The position numbers were made by a program, and so were the translations under genes. From Burkholderiales bacterium (lineage in GTDB: Bacteria > Pseudomonadota > Gammaproteobacteria > Burkholderiales > SG8-39), in NCBI GenBank assembly GCA_020846575.1, contig JADLDQ010000329.1:1-15040 (forward strand): 15,040 nucleotides of DNA. Reading direction: 5' to 3'. Of the stretch, positions 8,266 to 15,040 are shown in pieces. Numbering within the stretch: the first letter of the stretch is position 1; the number at the start of each line of letters is the position of its first letter. The notes beneath the pieces are model-generated. The model did not search any database. It saw only the letters and a list, made by a program, of their open reading frames with translations, and was not told the origin of the DNA.

Positions 8266-8358
8266 AGGGTGCGCACGCCACGGCGTTCGCGGCTCAACCG
8301 CCTGCCGCCAGGGCGGGGTTCGTGTAGGCTGCCCGCACCGGCAGCGAGTGAGAACCCG

Positions 8359-8955
8359 ATGACGTCCACCCGATCCGCATCCATCGCCCGCGACACCCGC
8401 GAGACCCAGATCAGCGCGCGCATCGACCTGGACGGGACCGGGCGCGCCAGCATTTCGACCGGGGTGCCCTTTCTCGATCACATGCTCGAACAGGTCGCGC
8501 GCCACGGGATGCTGGACCTGGATGTCTCCGCCAGCGGCGACCTGCAAGTGGATGCGCACCACACCGTCGAGGACGTGGGGATCGTCCTCGGCCAGGCGTT
8601 CGCCGGGGCGCTGGGCGACAGGAAGGGCATCGCGCGGTTCGGCCACGCCTGCATTCCCCTCGACGAAGCGCTGTCGCGCGTGGTGATCGACTTTTCCGGC
8701 CGGCCCGGACTCAACTATCGCGTGGATTACGTGCGCCCGCTGGTGGGCGAGTTCGACGTGGACCTGGTGCGCGAGTTCTTCCAGGGTTTCGTGAACCATG
8801 CCCAGGCGACGCTGCACGTGGACAATCTGCGCGGCGGCAACGCGCATCACCAGTGCGAATCGGTCTTCAAGGCGTTTGCCCGCGCGCTCCGCGATGCGGT
8901 GGCGATCGACCCGCGCTCACCGGGCGCCGTGCCCTCCACCAAGGGAATGCTCTAG
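8359..8955 (+). CDS. hisB: Imidazoleglycerol-phosphate dehydratase (HisB, monofunctional)
   Basis: 198 residues. It dehydrates imidazoleglycerol phosphate to imidazole-acetol phosphate. Manganese-binding motifs are intact: FLDHMLEQ (38-45), DAHHTVEDVG (65-74) and NAHHQCESVFKA (161-172). The enzyme is monofunctional: there is no N-terminal histidinol-phosphate phosphatase domain as in E. coli, so that activity must come from a separate gene elsewhere. The ATG at 8359 gives the usual start (RDTRETQI follows at residue 11). An earlier in-frame ATG at 8269 would add 30 low-complexity residues with no match to the family and is rejected. The 8266-8358 spacer contains a small stem (ccgcc/ggcgg) and no gene. 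Confidence 0.96.
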   Translation: MTSTRSASIARDTRETQISARIDLDGTGRASISTGVPFLDHMLEQVARHGMLDLDVSASGDLQVDAHHTVEDVGIVLGQAFAGALGDRKGIARFGHACIPLDEALSRVVIDFSGRPGLNYRVDYVRPLVGEFDVDLVREFFQGFVNHAQATLHVDNLRGGNAHHQCESVFKAFARALRDAVAIDPRSPGAVPSTKGML

Positions 8956-8970
8956 CCGAACCCGCGCGCG

Positions 8971-9003
8971 GGCGCCGCAGCCCCGCCGGAGCGCTGCGGC
9001 GCC
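8971..9003. repeat. 11-bp inverted repeat after hisB
   Basis: GGCGCCGCAGC at 8971-8981 is an exact reverse complement of 8993-9003, with an 11-nt loop. It lies 15 nt after the hisB stop inside the 207-bp hisB-hisH spacer. No T-tract follows. It could stabilise upstream mRNA or mark an RNA processing point in the his transcript; this is inference. Confidence 0.6.
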
Positions 9004-9162
9004 GCTACCGGCGACGAAAATCTCCCCCCCCGACAGATTCACTCCGGACATGCGAGCCGCAGTTCTACCGCCGCCTTCACCGGCATGCCAGCGGCGATGT
9101 GCCGGGCCGGCGCATGCCCGCCGTGTTCGTTGCGGGCGCGGACGGGATCGAGCGGGGCGCGC

Positions 9163-9795
9163 TTGAAGATCGCGGTGATCGACTACGGCATGGGAAACCT
9201 TCGCTCGGTGTCCAAGGCGATCGAGCACGTTGCCCCGCAGGCACGGGTGCTGGTGACCGCCGACCCGGCCGCGGTCGCCGCCGCCGATCGCGTGGTGTTC
9301 CCAGGCCAGGGCGCGATGCCGGATTGCATGCGCGAAATGGACGCGCGTGGCCTGCAGCCGGCCGTGCGGAAGGCCGCCGCCTCGGTGCCGTTCCTGGGCA
9401 TCTGCATCGGCCTGCAGATGCTGTTCGAGTCGAGCGAGGAGGGCGAAACCCCGGGGCTGGGCATTCTTCGCGGGAGGGTGAAGCGTTTTCGCCGGGACGC
9501 GATGCGCGACGCGCAGGGCGCAAGGCTCAAGGTGCCGCACATGGGCTGGAACCAGGTGCACCAGGCATCCAGCCACCCGATGTGGTCGGGCATCGAGGAT
9601 GGCTCGCGCTTCTACTTCGTGCACAGTTATTACGCCGACGCCGCACCGGGCCTCGCCAGCGCCTGTTGCGACTACGGCGCACGCTTTACCTGCGCGGTGG
9701 CGCGCGATAACATTTTCGCAGTACAGTTCCACCCGGAGAAGAGCCAGGTCGCGGGGCTGCGGCTGCTGGCGAATTTCCTCGCCTGGAAACCCTGA
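9163..9795 (+). CDS. hisH: Imidazole glycerol phosphate synthase, glutamine amidotransferase subunit (HisH)
   Basis: 210 residues. It hydrolyses glutamine and channels ammonia to HisF, making imidazoleglycerol phosphate and AICAR. The class I amidotransferase triad is visible: Cys81 in FLGICIGLQMLFE, and His190 with Glu192 in AVQFHPEKS. IDYGMGNLRSV (6-16) and VPHMGWNQV (124-132) are HisH signatures. The start is a TTG at 9163, which yields the canonical MKIAVIDYGMGN terminus; only a weak purine stretch (gcgggg) precedes it. Longer in-frame starts, down to ATG 9085, add unrelated residues. The 207-bp spacer before it holds the hairpin at 8971-9003 and no convincing gene. hisA follows after 135 bp. 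Confidence 0.95.
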   Translation: MKIAVIDYGMGNLRSVSKAIEHVAPQARVLVTADPAAVAAADRVVFPGQGAMPDCMREMDARGLQPAVRKAAASVPFLGICIGLQMLFESSEEGETPGLGILRGRVKRFRRDAMRDAQGARLKVPHMGWNQVHQASSHPMWSGIEDGSRFYFVHSYYADAAPGLASACCDYGARFTCAVARDNIFAVQFHPEKSQVAGLRLLANFLAWKP

Positions 9796-9838
9796 GTGCA
9801 AAGACCCGACCCGTAATCGAGCGCTTGCGCCAGCACCG

Positions 9839-9881
9839 CCGTGCGCCTACCGGCTGCATCGACCCGGCACCGAGCGCACGG
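9839..9881. repeat. 8-bp inverted repeat in the hisH-hisA spacer
   Basis: CCGTGCGC at 9839-9846 pairs with GCGCACGG at 9874-9881; a nested CCGG/CCGG stem (9850-9853/9864-9867) could fold inside the loop. The arms repeat those of the inverted repeat at 5128-5158. The 135-bp spacer contains no gene that I can support. Confidence 0.4.
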
Positions 9882-9930
9882 GAGCCTGCCTCTCGCCCCC
9901 ACCCGATCACTTGCGCTTACCGTACGTACC

Positions 9931-10674
9931 ATGCTCATCATTCCAGCCATCGACGTGAAGGACGGCCGCTGCGTGCGTCTGCGCCAGGGCGACATGAACG
10001 AGGCCACGGTATTTGCCGAGGATCCGTCGCGGATGGCGCTGCACTGGAAGGAACTGGGTGCGCAGCGTCTCCATGTCGTGGACCTGAACGGCGCGGCGGC
10101 GGGACGGCCGAAGAACGAGGCGGTGATAAAGAAGATCATCGAAGCCGCCGGGGACGCGCTGCCGGTCCAGCTCGGTGGCGGAATCCGGGACCTGGACACG
10201 ATCGAGAAGTACCTCGACATGGGTGCCGCCTACATCGTCATCGGCACTGCCGCCGTGAAGAATCCCGGGTTCCTGCAGGAGGCCGCGACCGCCTTCGCCG
10301 GACACATCATGGTGTCCCTGGACGCGAAAGACGGCAAGGTCGCGGTCGAGGGCTGGTCGAAGATGACCGGCCACGACGTGGTGGACCTCGCGCTCAAGTT
10401 CCAGGACTACGGCATCGAGACCGTCATCTACACCGCCATCGGACGCGACGGAATGCTCTCCGGGGTCAACGTCGAAGCCACGCTCAAGCTCGCGCGCGAG
10501 CTTCGCATACCGGTGATCGCCAGCGGCGGACTCACCGGCCTCTCGGACATCGAGGCGCTGTGCGAGATCGAGTCCGAGGGTATCGCGGGCGTCATCACCG
10601 GGAGGGCCATCTACCAGGGAACCCTCGACTTCCGCCAGGCGCTCGTGCTGGCGCAGAGGTACGCCCAGGGCTGA
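9931..10674 (+). CDS. hisA: Phosphoribosyl-formimino-AICAR-phosphate isomerase (HisA)
   Basis: 247 residues, a (beta/alpha)8 barrel. It catalyses the Amadori isomerisation of ProFAR to PRFAR, the HisF substrate. The first catalytic Asp is Asp8 in IIPAIDVKDGRCVRL; the second-half phosphate and catalytic elements are SLDAKDGKVAVEGW (129-142) with Asp131 and YTAIGRDGMLSG (167-178). The phosphate-binding loops QLGGGIRD and VIASGGLTG match the half-barrel repeat pattern. The ATG at 9931 gives the canonical MLIIPAID start; an in-frame ATG at 9841 would extend by 30 unrelated residues. No clear Shine-Dalgarno sequence precedes the ATG. Confidence 0.96.
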   Translation: MLIIPAIDVKDGRCVRLRQGDMNEATVFAEDPSRMALHWKELGAQRLHVVDLNGAAAGRPKNEAVIKKIIEAAGDALPVQLGGGIRDLDTIEKYLDMGAAYIVIGTAAVKNPGFLQEAATAFAGHIMVSLDAKDGKVAVEGWSKMTGHDVVDLALKFQDYGIETVIYTAIGRDGMLSGVNVEATLKLARELRIPVIASGGLTGLSDIEALCEIESEGIAGVITGRAIYQGTLDFRQALVLAQRYAQG

Positions 10675-10726
10675 GCGCCGGCGGGTAGCCGGTCGATTCC
10701 GAACCTTCAGGCAGTCCGCTCACCTG

Positions 10727-11503
10727 ATGCTCGCCAAGCGCGTCATTCCCTGCCTGGACGTCGACGCCGGCAGGGTCGTCAAGGGCGTGAAATTCGTCGA
10801 GCTGCGCGACGCGGGCGACCCGGTGGAGATCGCGAGGCGCTACGACGAGCAGGGCGCCGACGAGATCGCCTTCCTGGACATTACCGCAAGCTCGCAAGGG
10901 CGCGACCTCATCGTCCAGGTGGTCGAGAGCGTGGCGGCGCAGGTGTTCATCCCGCTGACCGTCGGCGGCGGCGTGCGCCGGGTGCAGGACGTGCGCCGGC
11001 TGCTCAACGCCGGGGCGGACAAGGTCTCGATCAACACCGCGGCGGTCCAGAATCCCGCCCTGGTCGAAGAGGCGGCCGGGCGCTACGGCGCGCAGTGCAT
11101 CGTGGTCGCGATCGACGCCAAGCGCACGGCGGATCCTGCCCGGGCCGGGGATCCGCGCTGGGAAGTCTTCACCCACGGCGGCCGTCGCCCCAGCGGGCTC
11201 GACGCGGTGGAATGGGCGCGTAAAATGCAGGCATCGGGTGCCGGGGAGATACTGCTCACCAGCATGGACCGGGACGGTACCCGCTCGGGGTTCGACATCG
11301 AATTGACGCGCCATGTCTGCGACGCGGTGGATATTCCGGTGATCGCCAGCGGCGGCGTGGGCAGCCTTGCGCATCTGGCCGACGGCGTGCTCCGCGGCGG
11401 TGCGGATGCGGTGCTGGCGGCCAGCATCTTCCACTTCGGCGAGTTCACCGTGCTCGAGGCTAAGCGCTACATGGCCTGCATGGGCATCGAGGTGAGGCTC
11501 TAA
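10727..11503 (+). CDS. hisF: Imidazole glycerol phosphate synthase, cyclase subunit (HisF)
   Basis: 258 residues. It combines PRFAR with ammonia delivered by HisH through the barrel core, giving imidazoleglycerol phosphate and AICAR, which returns to purine synthesis. The catalytic pair is at the canonical numbers: Asp11 in RVIPCLDVDAGRVVKG and Asp130 in IVVAIDAKR. Phosphate loops PLTVGGGVR (76-84) and PVIASGGVGS (204-213) are intact, as is SMDRDGTRSGFD. The ATG at 10727 is 52 nt after hisA; the ribosome-binding site is weak. The TAA stop at 11501-11503 falls at the edge of repeat copy 2, which occupies most of the following 182-bp gap to hisI. Confidence 0.97.
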   Translation: MLAKRVIPCLDVDAGRVVKGVKFVELRDAGDPVEIARRYDEQGADEIAFLDITASSQGRDLIVQVVESVAAQVFIPLTVGGGVRRVQDVRRLLNAGADKVSINTAAVQNPALVEEAAGRYGAQCIVVAIDAKRTADPARAGDPRWEVFTHGGRRPSGLDAVEWARKMQASGAGEILLTSMDRDGTRSGFDIELTRHVCDAVDIPVIASGGVGSLAHLADGVLRGGADAVLAASIFHFGEFTVLEAKRYMACMGIEVRL

Positions 11504-11504
11504 C

Positions 11505-11617
11505 AGGTTGATGCGACGGGGGCCGCAGCCCCTCCTGAGGCGCCGATTACCGGGATGCAGAGCGCGTGCTTCACTCCGGCGAAATACACGCTGTCGTGGA
11601 AACCGGGTACCGCTGCC
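11505..11617 (-). repeat. Dispersed ~110-bp repeat, copy 2 (inverted)
   Basis: The reverse complement of this stretch aligns without gaps to 4978-5087 (77 of 110 identical). It starts within a few bases of the hisF stop and fills the first two thirds of the hisF-hisI spacer, where related genomes usually have tight spacing. The palindrome of copy 1 is only partly pairable here, so this copy looks older or decayed. Because the copies are inverted relative to each other, recombination between them would invert 5.1-11.5 kb. Confidence 0.7.
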
Positions 11618-11685
11618 GGTGTCTTGCATCAGGCGCGCAGAGAGGGCGGGCGACGGGACGAGGCGATCGGGACCGGGAGCGGCAG

Positions 11686-12072
11686 ATGTCGAACTGGCTG
11701 GAAGAGATCCACTGGGACCGCGAAGGTCTGGTTCCGGCCATCGCGCAGGAAGCCGGCAGCGGGCGCACGCTGATGCTCGCCTGGATGAACCGGGATGCGC
11801 TCGCGCTCACGGTGCAGACCGGCGAGGCCGTCTACTGGTCGCGTTCGCGCGCGCGGCTGTGGAAGAAAGGCGAGGAATCAGGGCACGTCCAGCGGGTCTC
11901 CGAGGTACGCTTGGACTGCGATGGGGACGCCCTGCTCCTGATCGTGGAGCAGGCGGGAGGAATGGCCTGCCACACCGGTCGCCGGAGCTGCTTCTTTCGA
12001 AGGCTCTCGGGCGGCGCCTGGATCGAGGTCGACCCGGTCCTGAAGAACCCGGCCGACATCTACCGGCAATGA
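11686..12072 (+). CDS. hisI: Phosphoribosyl-AMP cyclohydrolase (HisI)
   Basis: 128 residues, a monofunctional cyclohydrolase that opens the adenine ring of PR-AMP to yield ProFAR. Zinc cysteines are visible at Cys78 (RLDCDGD), Cys95 (GMACHTG) and Cys102 (RRSCFF). The signature WSRSRARLWKKGEESGH (51-67) with a following VQRV is intact. The ATG at 11686 has a good GGGAG at 11675-11679, 6 nt upstream; an in-frame ATG at 11566 would extend into repeat copy 2 and is rejected. In enterobacteria HisI and HisE are fused; here they are separate genes with an ATGA overlap, as usual in betaproteobacteria. Confidence 0.96.
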   Translation: MSNWLEEIHWDREGLVPAIAQEAGSGRTLMLAWMNRDALALTVQTGEAVYWSRSRARLWKKGEESGHVQRVSEVRLDCDGDALLLIVEQAGGMACHTGRRSCFFRRLSGGAWIEVDPVLKNPADIYRQ

Positions 12073-12413
12073 GCGACCTGCTGGAGAGGCTCGCGGCCGT
12101 GTTGGACTCCCGCAAGGGAGGCGATCCGGAGCATTCCTACGTCTCGCGCCTGTTCGCTCAGGGCGAGGACGCGGTACTCAAGAAGATCGGCGAAGAGGCT
12201 ACCGAGACGGTGATGGCGGCCAAGGACGGGGATCGCAGGCGCATCGTGGCCGAGACCGCCGATCTGTGGTTCCACTGCCTGATCATGCTGTCGCATTACG
12301 GCCTCGGACCGGCGGACGTGCTCGCCGAGTTGCGCCGCAGGGAGGGCATTTCGGGCATCGACGAGAAGGCAGCCCGGAAGAGCCCGAAGCGCGGGCGGCC
12401 GGCATCCCGCTAG
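12069..12413 (+). CDS. hisE: Phosphoribosyl-ATP pyrophosphatase (HisE)
   Basis: 114 residues, an all-alpha MazG-like pyrophosphatase. It removes pyrophosphate from PR-ATP, the second step of the pathway. Metal-binding acidic motifs are KKIGEEATETVMAAK (38-52) and ETADLWFHCLIML (62-74); SYVSRLFAQGEDAVLKK is the typical preceding helix. The C-terminus carries a basic tail (KAARKSPKRGRPASR) beyond the domain. ATG at 12069 overlaps the hisI stop. It is the last his gene; a 372-bp gap follows before tatA. Confidence 0.95.
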   Translation: MSDLLERLAAVLDSRKGGDPEHSYVSRLFAQGEDAVLKKIGEEATETVMAAKDGDRRRIVAETADLWFHCLIMLSHYGLGPADVLAELRRREGISGIDEKAARKSPKRGRPASR

Positions 12414-12785
12414 CGCCGGGTCCGCAATCCCTCGAACCAGGTCCCCGGAGTTCGACGCCCGGCTGCACCTCGCCTCCTGTGCGCTTGACGCGCGAATAAC
12501 GCTCGGGGCAGGAGCCTGCGATGACCCGCCCGATCGCCGGCCGCGTGCGAACCCCGCACGCGGGAGATGGGGACGCGGCGCTAGCCGGGCGGCCCCGGAT
12601 CCTGCGAATCCTTCCAGCATCGGAGTTGGACCCGGTTCGACTCTGCGGCGGCCCTGCCCGGGAGGCGTTCAGGTTGAAGGCACATGTGCTCGGCCGACCC
12701 ATGCCCGGTGGAGGTGTATGATCAAAGCGTCAAATCAGTCCGCGTCGCGCTGGTGAGGATCGAGCGCGAGTCGAAGGAGTCGCCC
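12414..12785. other. 372-bp gap between hisE and tatA without a convincing gene
   Basis: The gap holds a perfect 9-bp hairpin (12541-12549/12555-12563, 5-nt loop), which may end or stabilise the his transcript although no T-tract follows, and a tatA promoter candidate at its end. A 66-codon frame (12521-12721) starts with ATG after AGGAG (12510-12514), but its product is low-complexity, unlike any family I know, and contains the hairpin; I do not call it. In many Burkholderiales a HIT-family gene (hinT) sits here; no HxHxH-type motif is visible in any frame I read. Confidence 0.5.
12694..12722 (+). promoter_or_regulatory. tatA: Possible tatA promoter
   Basis: TATGAT at 12717-12722 is a 5 of 6 match to the -10 consensus in an AT-richer patch; a weak -35 (CCGACC, 12694-12699) lies 17 nt upstream. 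The tatA ATG follows 63 nt later. It would let tatABC be expressed apart from the his genes. Confidence 0.35.
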
Positions 12786-13016
12786 ATGGGCACCTGGAGT
12801 ATCTGGCATTGGCTGGTCGTGCTGGTCATCGTCCTGCTGATCTTCGGAACCAAGAAGCTGCGCAACATCGGCGCGGATCTGGGGGGCGCCGTTCGTGGCT
12901 TCAAGGACGGCATGAAGGATGCCGGCGGCGAGAAGACGCCCGACGCGGTGGGCGCACCCCAGGTGCAGTCCCGGACCATCGATGCGGACGCGAGAAAGGA
13001 ATCGAACGCATCCTAG
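12786..13016 (+). CDS. tatA: Sec-independent protein translocase protein TatA
   Basis: 76 residues. It has a single N-terminal membrane helix (about 5-20, IWHWLVVLVIVLLIF), the FGTKKLRNIG hinge at 20-29 with the conserved Phe20-Gly21, and an amphipathic helix (ADLGGAVRGFKDGMKDA), then a polar tail. TatA oligomers form the pathway through which the TatBC complex sends folded twin-arginine proteins across the inner membrane. ATG at 12786 has a strong AAGGAG at 12774-12779 with 6-nt spacing; an in-frame ATG at 12684 would put 34 unrelated residues before the membrane helix. It is distinguished from TatB by its short length and the FGTKKLR motif. Confidence 0.95.
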   Translation: MGTWSIWHWLVVLVIVLLIFGTKKLRNIGADLGGAVRGFKDGMKDAGGEKTPDAVGAPQVQSRTIDADARKESNAS

Positions 13017-13155
13017 CGGGCTACCGTTTCAGGCAGGCCGCGCCGCCCGCTGCGCGGCGGCACGGGGCGTGCGTTGATCTCCTGGGCCGCCTGCGTCATG
13101 CCTTGAACCTGCGCCGCTCGCCCCCCGCAGGGCGCTCACCCTAGACTCACCCCCC

Positions 13156-13566
13156 ATGTTCGACGTCGGTTTCTCCGAGTTGATGGTCATCGCGGTGGTG
13201 GCGCTGATCGTCATCGGACCCGAGCGGCTGCCAGGCGTGGCGCGCACTCTCGGCCATCTCTTCGGGCGGCTCCAACGCTACGTGAACGACGTAAAGTCGG
13301 ACATCCGGCGCGAAATCGAACTGGATGAACTGCGCAAGTTCAAGACCGAGTTCGAGCAGGCCGCCCACGGCGTGCAGTCGGACATGGATGCCGAACTGCA
13401 GAAGGCCCGCGACCAGTTCACCGAAATGGAACGGCAGGCGCAGGCGGCCATCTCCGACCTGAGCGCACCGGCGCCCGAGGGGGCCGCCCCGGATGCCAGT
13501 GCAGGCGCGGCGGCGCCTGTCCAGGCGGGCGATACCGGCGCCGGCCAGCCGCAGACATCGCGCTGA
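13156..13566 (+). CDS. tatB: Sec-independent protein translocase protein TatB
   Basis: 136 residues. The N-terminus MFDVGFSELMVIAVVAL with Glu8 and the GPERLPGVAR hinge (21-30) are diagnostic for TatB. A long charged helical region follows (about 31-105, including KSDIRREIELDELRKFK), then an Ala/Pro/Gly-rich tail. TatB joins TatC in the receptor complex that binds twin-arginine signal peptides. The ATG at 13156 is preceded by a C-run, not a purine-rich site, so initiation may rely on features other than Shine-Dalgarno pairing. The 139-bp spacer after tatA includes a GC stem (around 13036-13065, gccgcgc/gcgcggc) and no gene. Confidence 0.95.
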   Translation: MFDVGFSELMVIAVVALIVIGPERLPGVARTLGHLFGRLQRYVNDVKSDIRREIELDELRKFKTEFEQAAHGVQSDMDAELQKARDQFTEMERQAQAAISDLSAPAPEGAAPDASAGAAAPVQAGDTGAGQPQTSR

Positions 13567-13599
13567 GGACGCGCCGCGGCGGCTGCGCATGCCCGAACG

Positions 13600-14352
13600 A
13601 TGAGCGAACCCGACACCTTCCTTTCCCACCTGGTGGAGCTGCGCCAGCGGCTGGTGAAGGCGCTGCTCGCGGTGCTCGTCGTGGTGCTTGTCCTCGTTCC
13701 CTGGGCGCGCGAGATCTACTCCTTTCTCGCCCAGCCGCTGCTCTCGTCGCTTCCCAAGGGTGCCCAGATGATTTCGACCGACGTGATCGGGCCGTTTCTC
13801 GTGCCCCTCAAGGTCACTGTGCTGGTCGGGCTGGTTATCGCGCTCCCGGTAGTGCTGTACCAGGCCTGGGCATTCATCGCCCCCGGTCTCTACGCCCACG
13901 AGAAGAAGCTGGTGCTCCCGCTGGTGATGGCCAGCTTCTTCCTGTTCCTCGTCGGGATGGCGTTCGCCTACTACCTCGTATTCCCGGTCATATTCAAGTT
14001 CATGGCGGCGATTGCGCCCGAGGGCGTGGCCTGGATGACCGACATCGACAAGTACTTCAGCTTCGTGCTCACGAGCTTTCTCGCCTTCGGCGTCACGTTC
14101 GAGGTCCCGGTGGTGGTGGTGGTACTGGTGCGCGCCGGTATCGTGACGACCGAGCGGCTCAGGCAGGCGCGCCCGTACGTCATCGTCGGGGCGTTCGTGG
14201 TCGCCGCGGTCTTCACGCCACCTGACATCCTGTCCCAGTTCCTGCTCGCGGTGCCGCTGTGCCTGCTGTTCGAGCTCGGGTTGATCGTTGCGGGGATGAT
14301 GGCGAAGCCGGCCGATTCGTCCTCGAGCGGCGAGGCGAAGATCGCCGAGTAG
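13600..14352 (+). CDS. tatC: Sec-independent protein translocase protein TatC
   Basis: 250 residues with six hydrophobic membrane segments. It is the signal-peptide receptor core of the Tat translocase. Conserved residues fit the family with an offset of two from E. coli: HLVELRQRL (10-18) with Glu13, Arg15 and Arg17; Phe92 and Glu101 in AFIAPGLYAHEKK; Glu168 in FGVTFEVP; and ARPYVIVGAFVVAAVFTPPD. Codons for Val171-Val175 form a short GTG run. ATG at 13600 is used; an out-of-frame ATG lies 11 nt upstream. It is 33 nt after tatB, so tatABC are likely one transcript, ending against the convergent protease gene. Confidence 0.96.
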   Translation: MSEPDTFLSHLVELRQRLVKALLAVLVVVLVLVPWAREIYSFLAQPLLSSLPKGAQMISTDVIGPFLVPLKVTVLVGLVIALPVVLYQAWAFIAPGLYAHEKKLVLPLVMASFFLFLVGMAFAYYLVFPVIFKFMAAIAPEGVAWMTDIDKYFSFVLTSFLAFGVTFEVPVVVVVLVRAGIVTTERLRQARPYVIVGAFVVAAVFTPPDILSQFLLAVPLCLLFELGLIVAGMMAKPADSSSSGEAKIAE

Positions 14353-14411
14353 GCGCTCCGGGCGCCCGTGCCGGTGCCGTTCTGCCGCAATTGCGCGTAT
14401 AAGCAAGCGCA

Positions 14412-14460
14412 GCTTTCCCCCGAGTCGGGGGAGCGCGAGGGGCGAGCAAGCCCTCGCTCC
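14412..14460. terminator. Paired hairpins between convergent tatC and protease gene; motif copy 2
   Basis: The convergent spacer holds TCCCCC/GGGGGA (14416-14421/14427-14432, loop gagtc) and a second stem, GAGCGcGAGGG with CCCTCGCTC (14431-14441/14451-14459, one bulged base). They overlap by two bases. The position between convergent genes suits a bidirectional terminator, though neither strand has a T-tract. Positions 14415-14442 match the motif at 3380-3406 (25 of 29 columns). Confidence 0.4.
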
Positions 14461-14467
14461 CTCTGAC

Positions 14468-15040
<573 letters not shown>

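Noticed and set aside
10595..11629. Minus-strand frame spanning hisF and repeat copy 2
   Set aside because: It is antisense to hisF and its product has no family resemblance; the repeat alignment also lacks coding periodicity.
12521..12721. 66-codon frame with AGGAG 6 nt upstream of its ATG
   Set aside because: The product is Gly/Ala/Arg/Pro-rich with no recognisable domain, the frame contains a perfect 9-bp hairpin, and in DNA this GC-rich random frames of this length are common.
14109..14132. GTG trinucleotide run in tatC as a phase-variable microsatellite
   Set aside because: It is short, in frame (Val residues of a membrane helix), and unit changes would not shift the frame.

Overview
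This is a GC-rich window from a proteobacterium, most likely a betaproteobacterium (Burkholderiales, Nitrosomonadales or Rhodocyclales type). The assignment rests on gene order: end of a phospholipid-transport mla operon, an ABC exporter, bolA, murA, a near-complete histidine operon, tatABC and a convergent DegQ/DegS-type protease. It also rests on the short, HisZ-dependent form of HisG. Some gammaproteobacteria share much of this order, so the class is an inference.

Layout. 1-1384: the 3' part of mlaA, then mlaC and mlaB, joined by stop/start overlaps (outer-membrane lipid asymmetry, Mla pathway). 1529-3201: a YadG/YadH-like ABC-2 transporter (ATPase and permease), also overlapping. 3202-3453: spacer with hairpins. 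3454-4955: bolA-family gene touching murA, which makes the first committed step of peptidoglycan synthesis. 4956-5229: hairpin-dense spacer with a dispersed repeat and a possible promoter. 5242-12413: hisG-hisD-hisC-hisB-hisH-hisA-hisF-hisI-hisE, all + strand. Together these cover every step of histidine synthesis except HisZ and histidinol-phosphate phosphatase, which are not in the window. 12414-12785: 372-bp gap without a convincing gene. 12786-14352: tatA, tatB, tatC (twin-arginine translocase). 14468-15040: C-terminal part of a periplasmic single-PDZ serine protease on the - strand, cut by the window end.

The protein-coding content is conserved housekeeping. All recognisable genes look intact with catalytic residues in place, and I see no mobile element, CRISPR array, RNA gene or defence system. 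I found no undescribed protein system. The unexplained structure lies in the spacers. An approximately 110-bp sequence occurs after murA and again, inverted, directly after hisF (77 of 110 positions identical, ungapped). A separate hairpin-type motif of about 28 nt is shared between the spacer before bolA and the spacer after tatC. Several his spacers also carry long perfect hairpins without T-tracts. These look like members of intergenic repeat families, and a genome-wide search would settle it.
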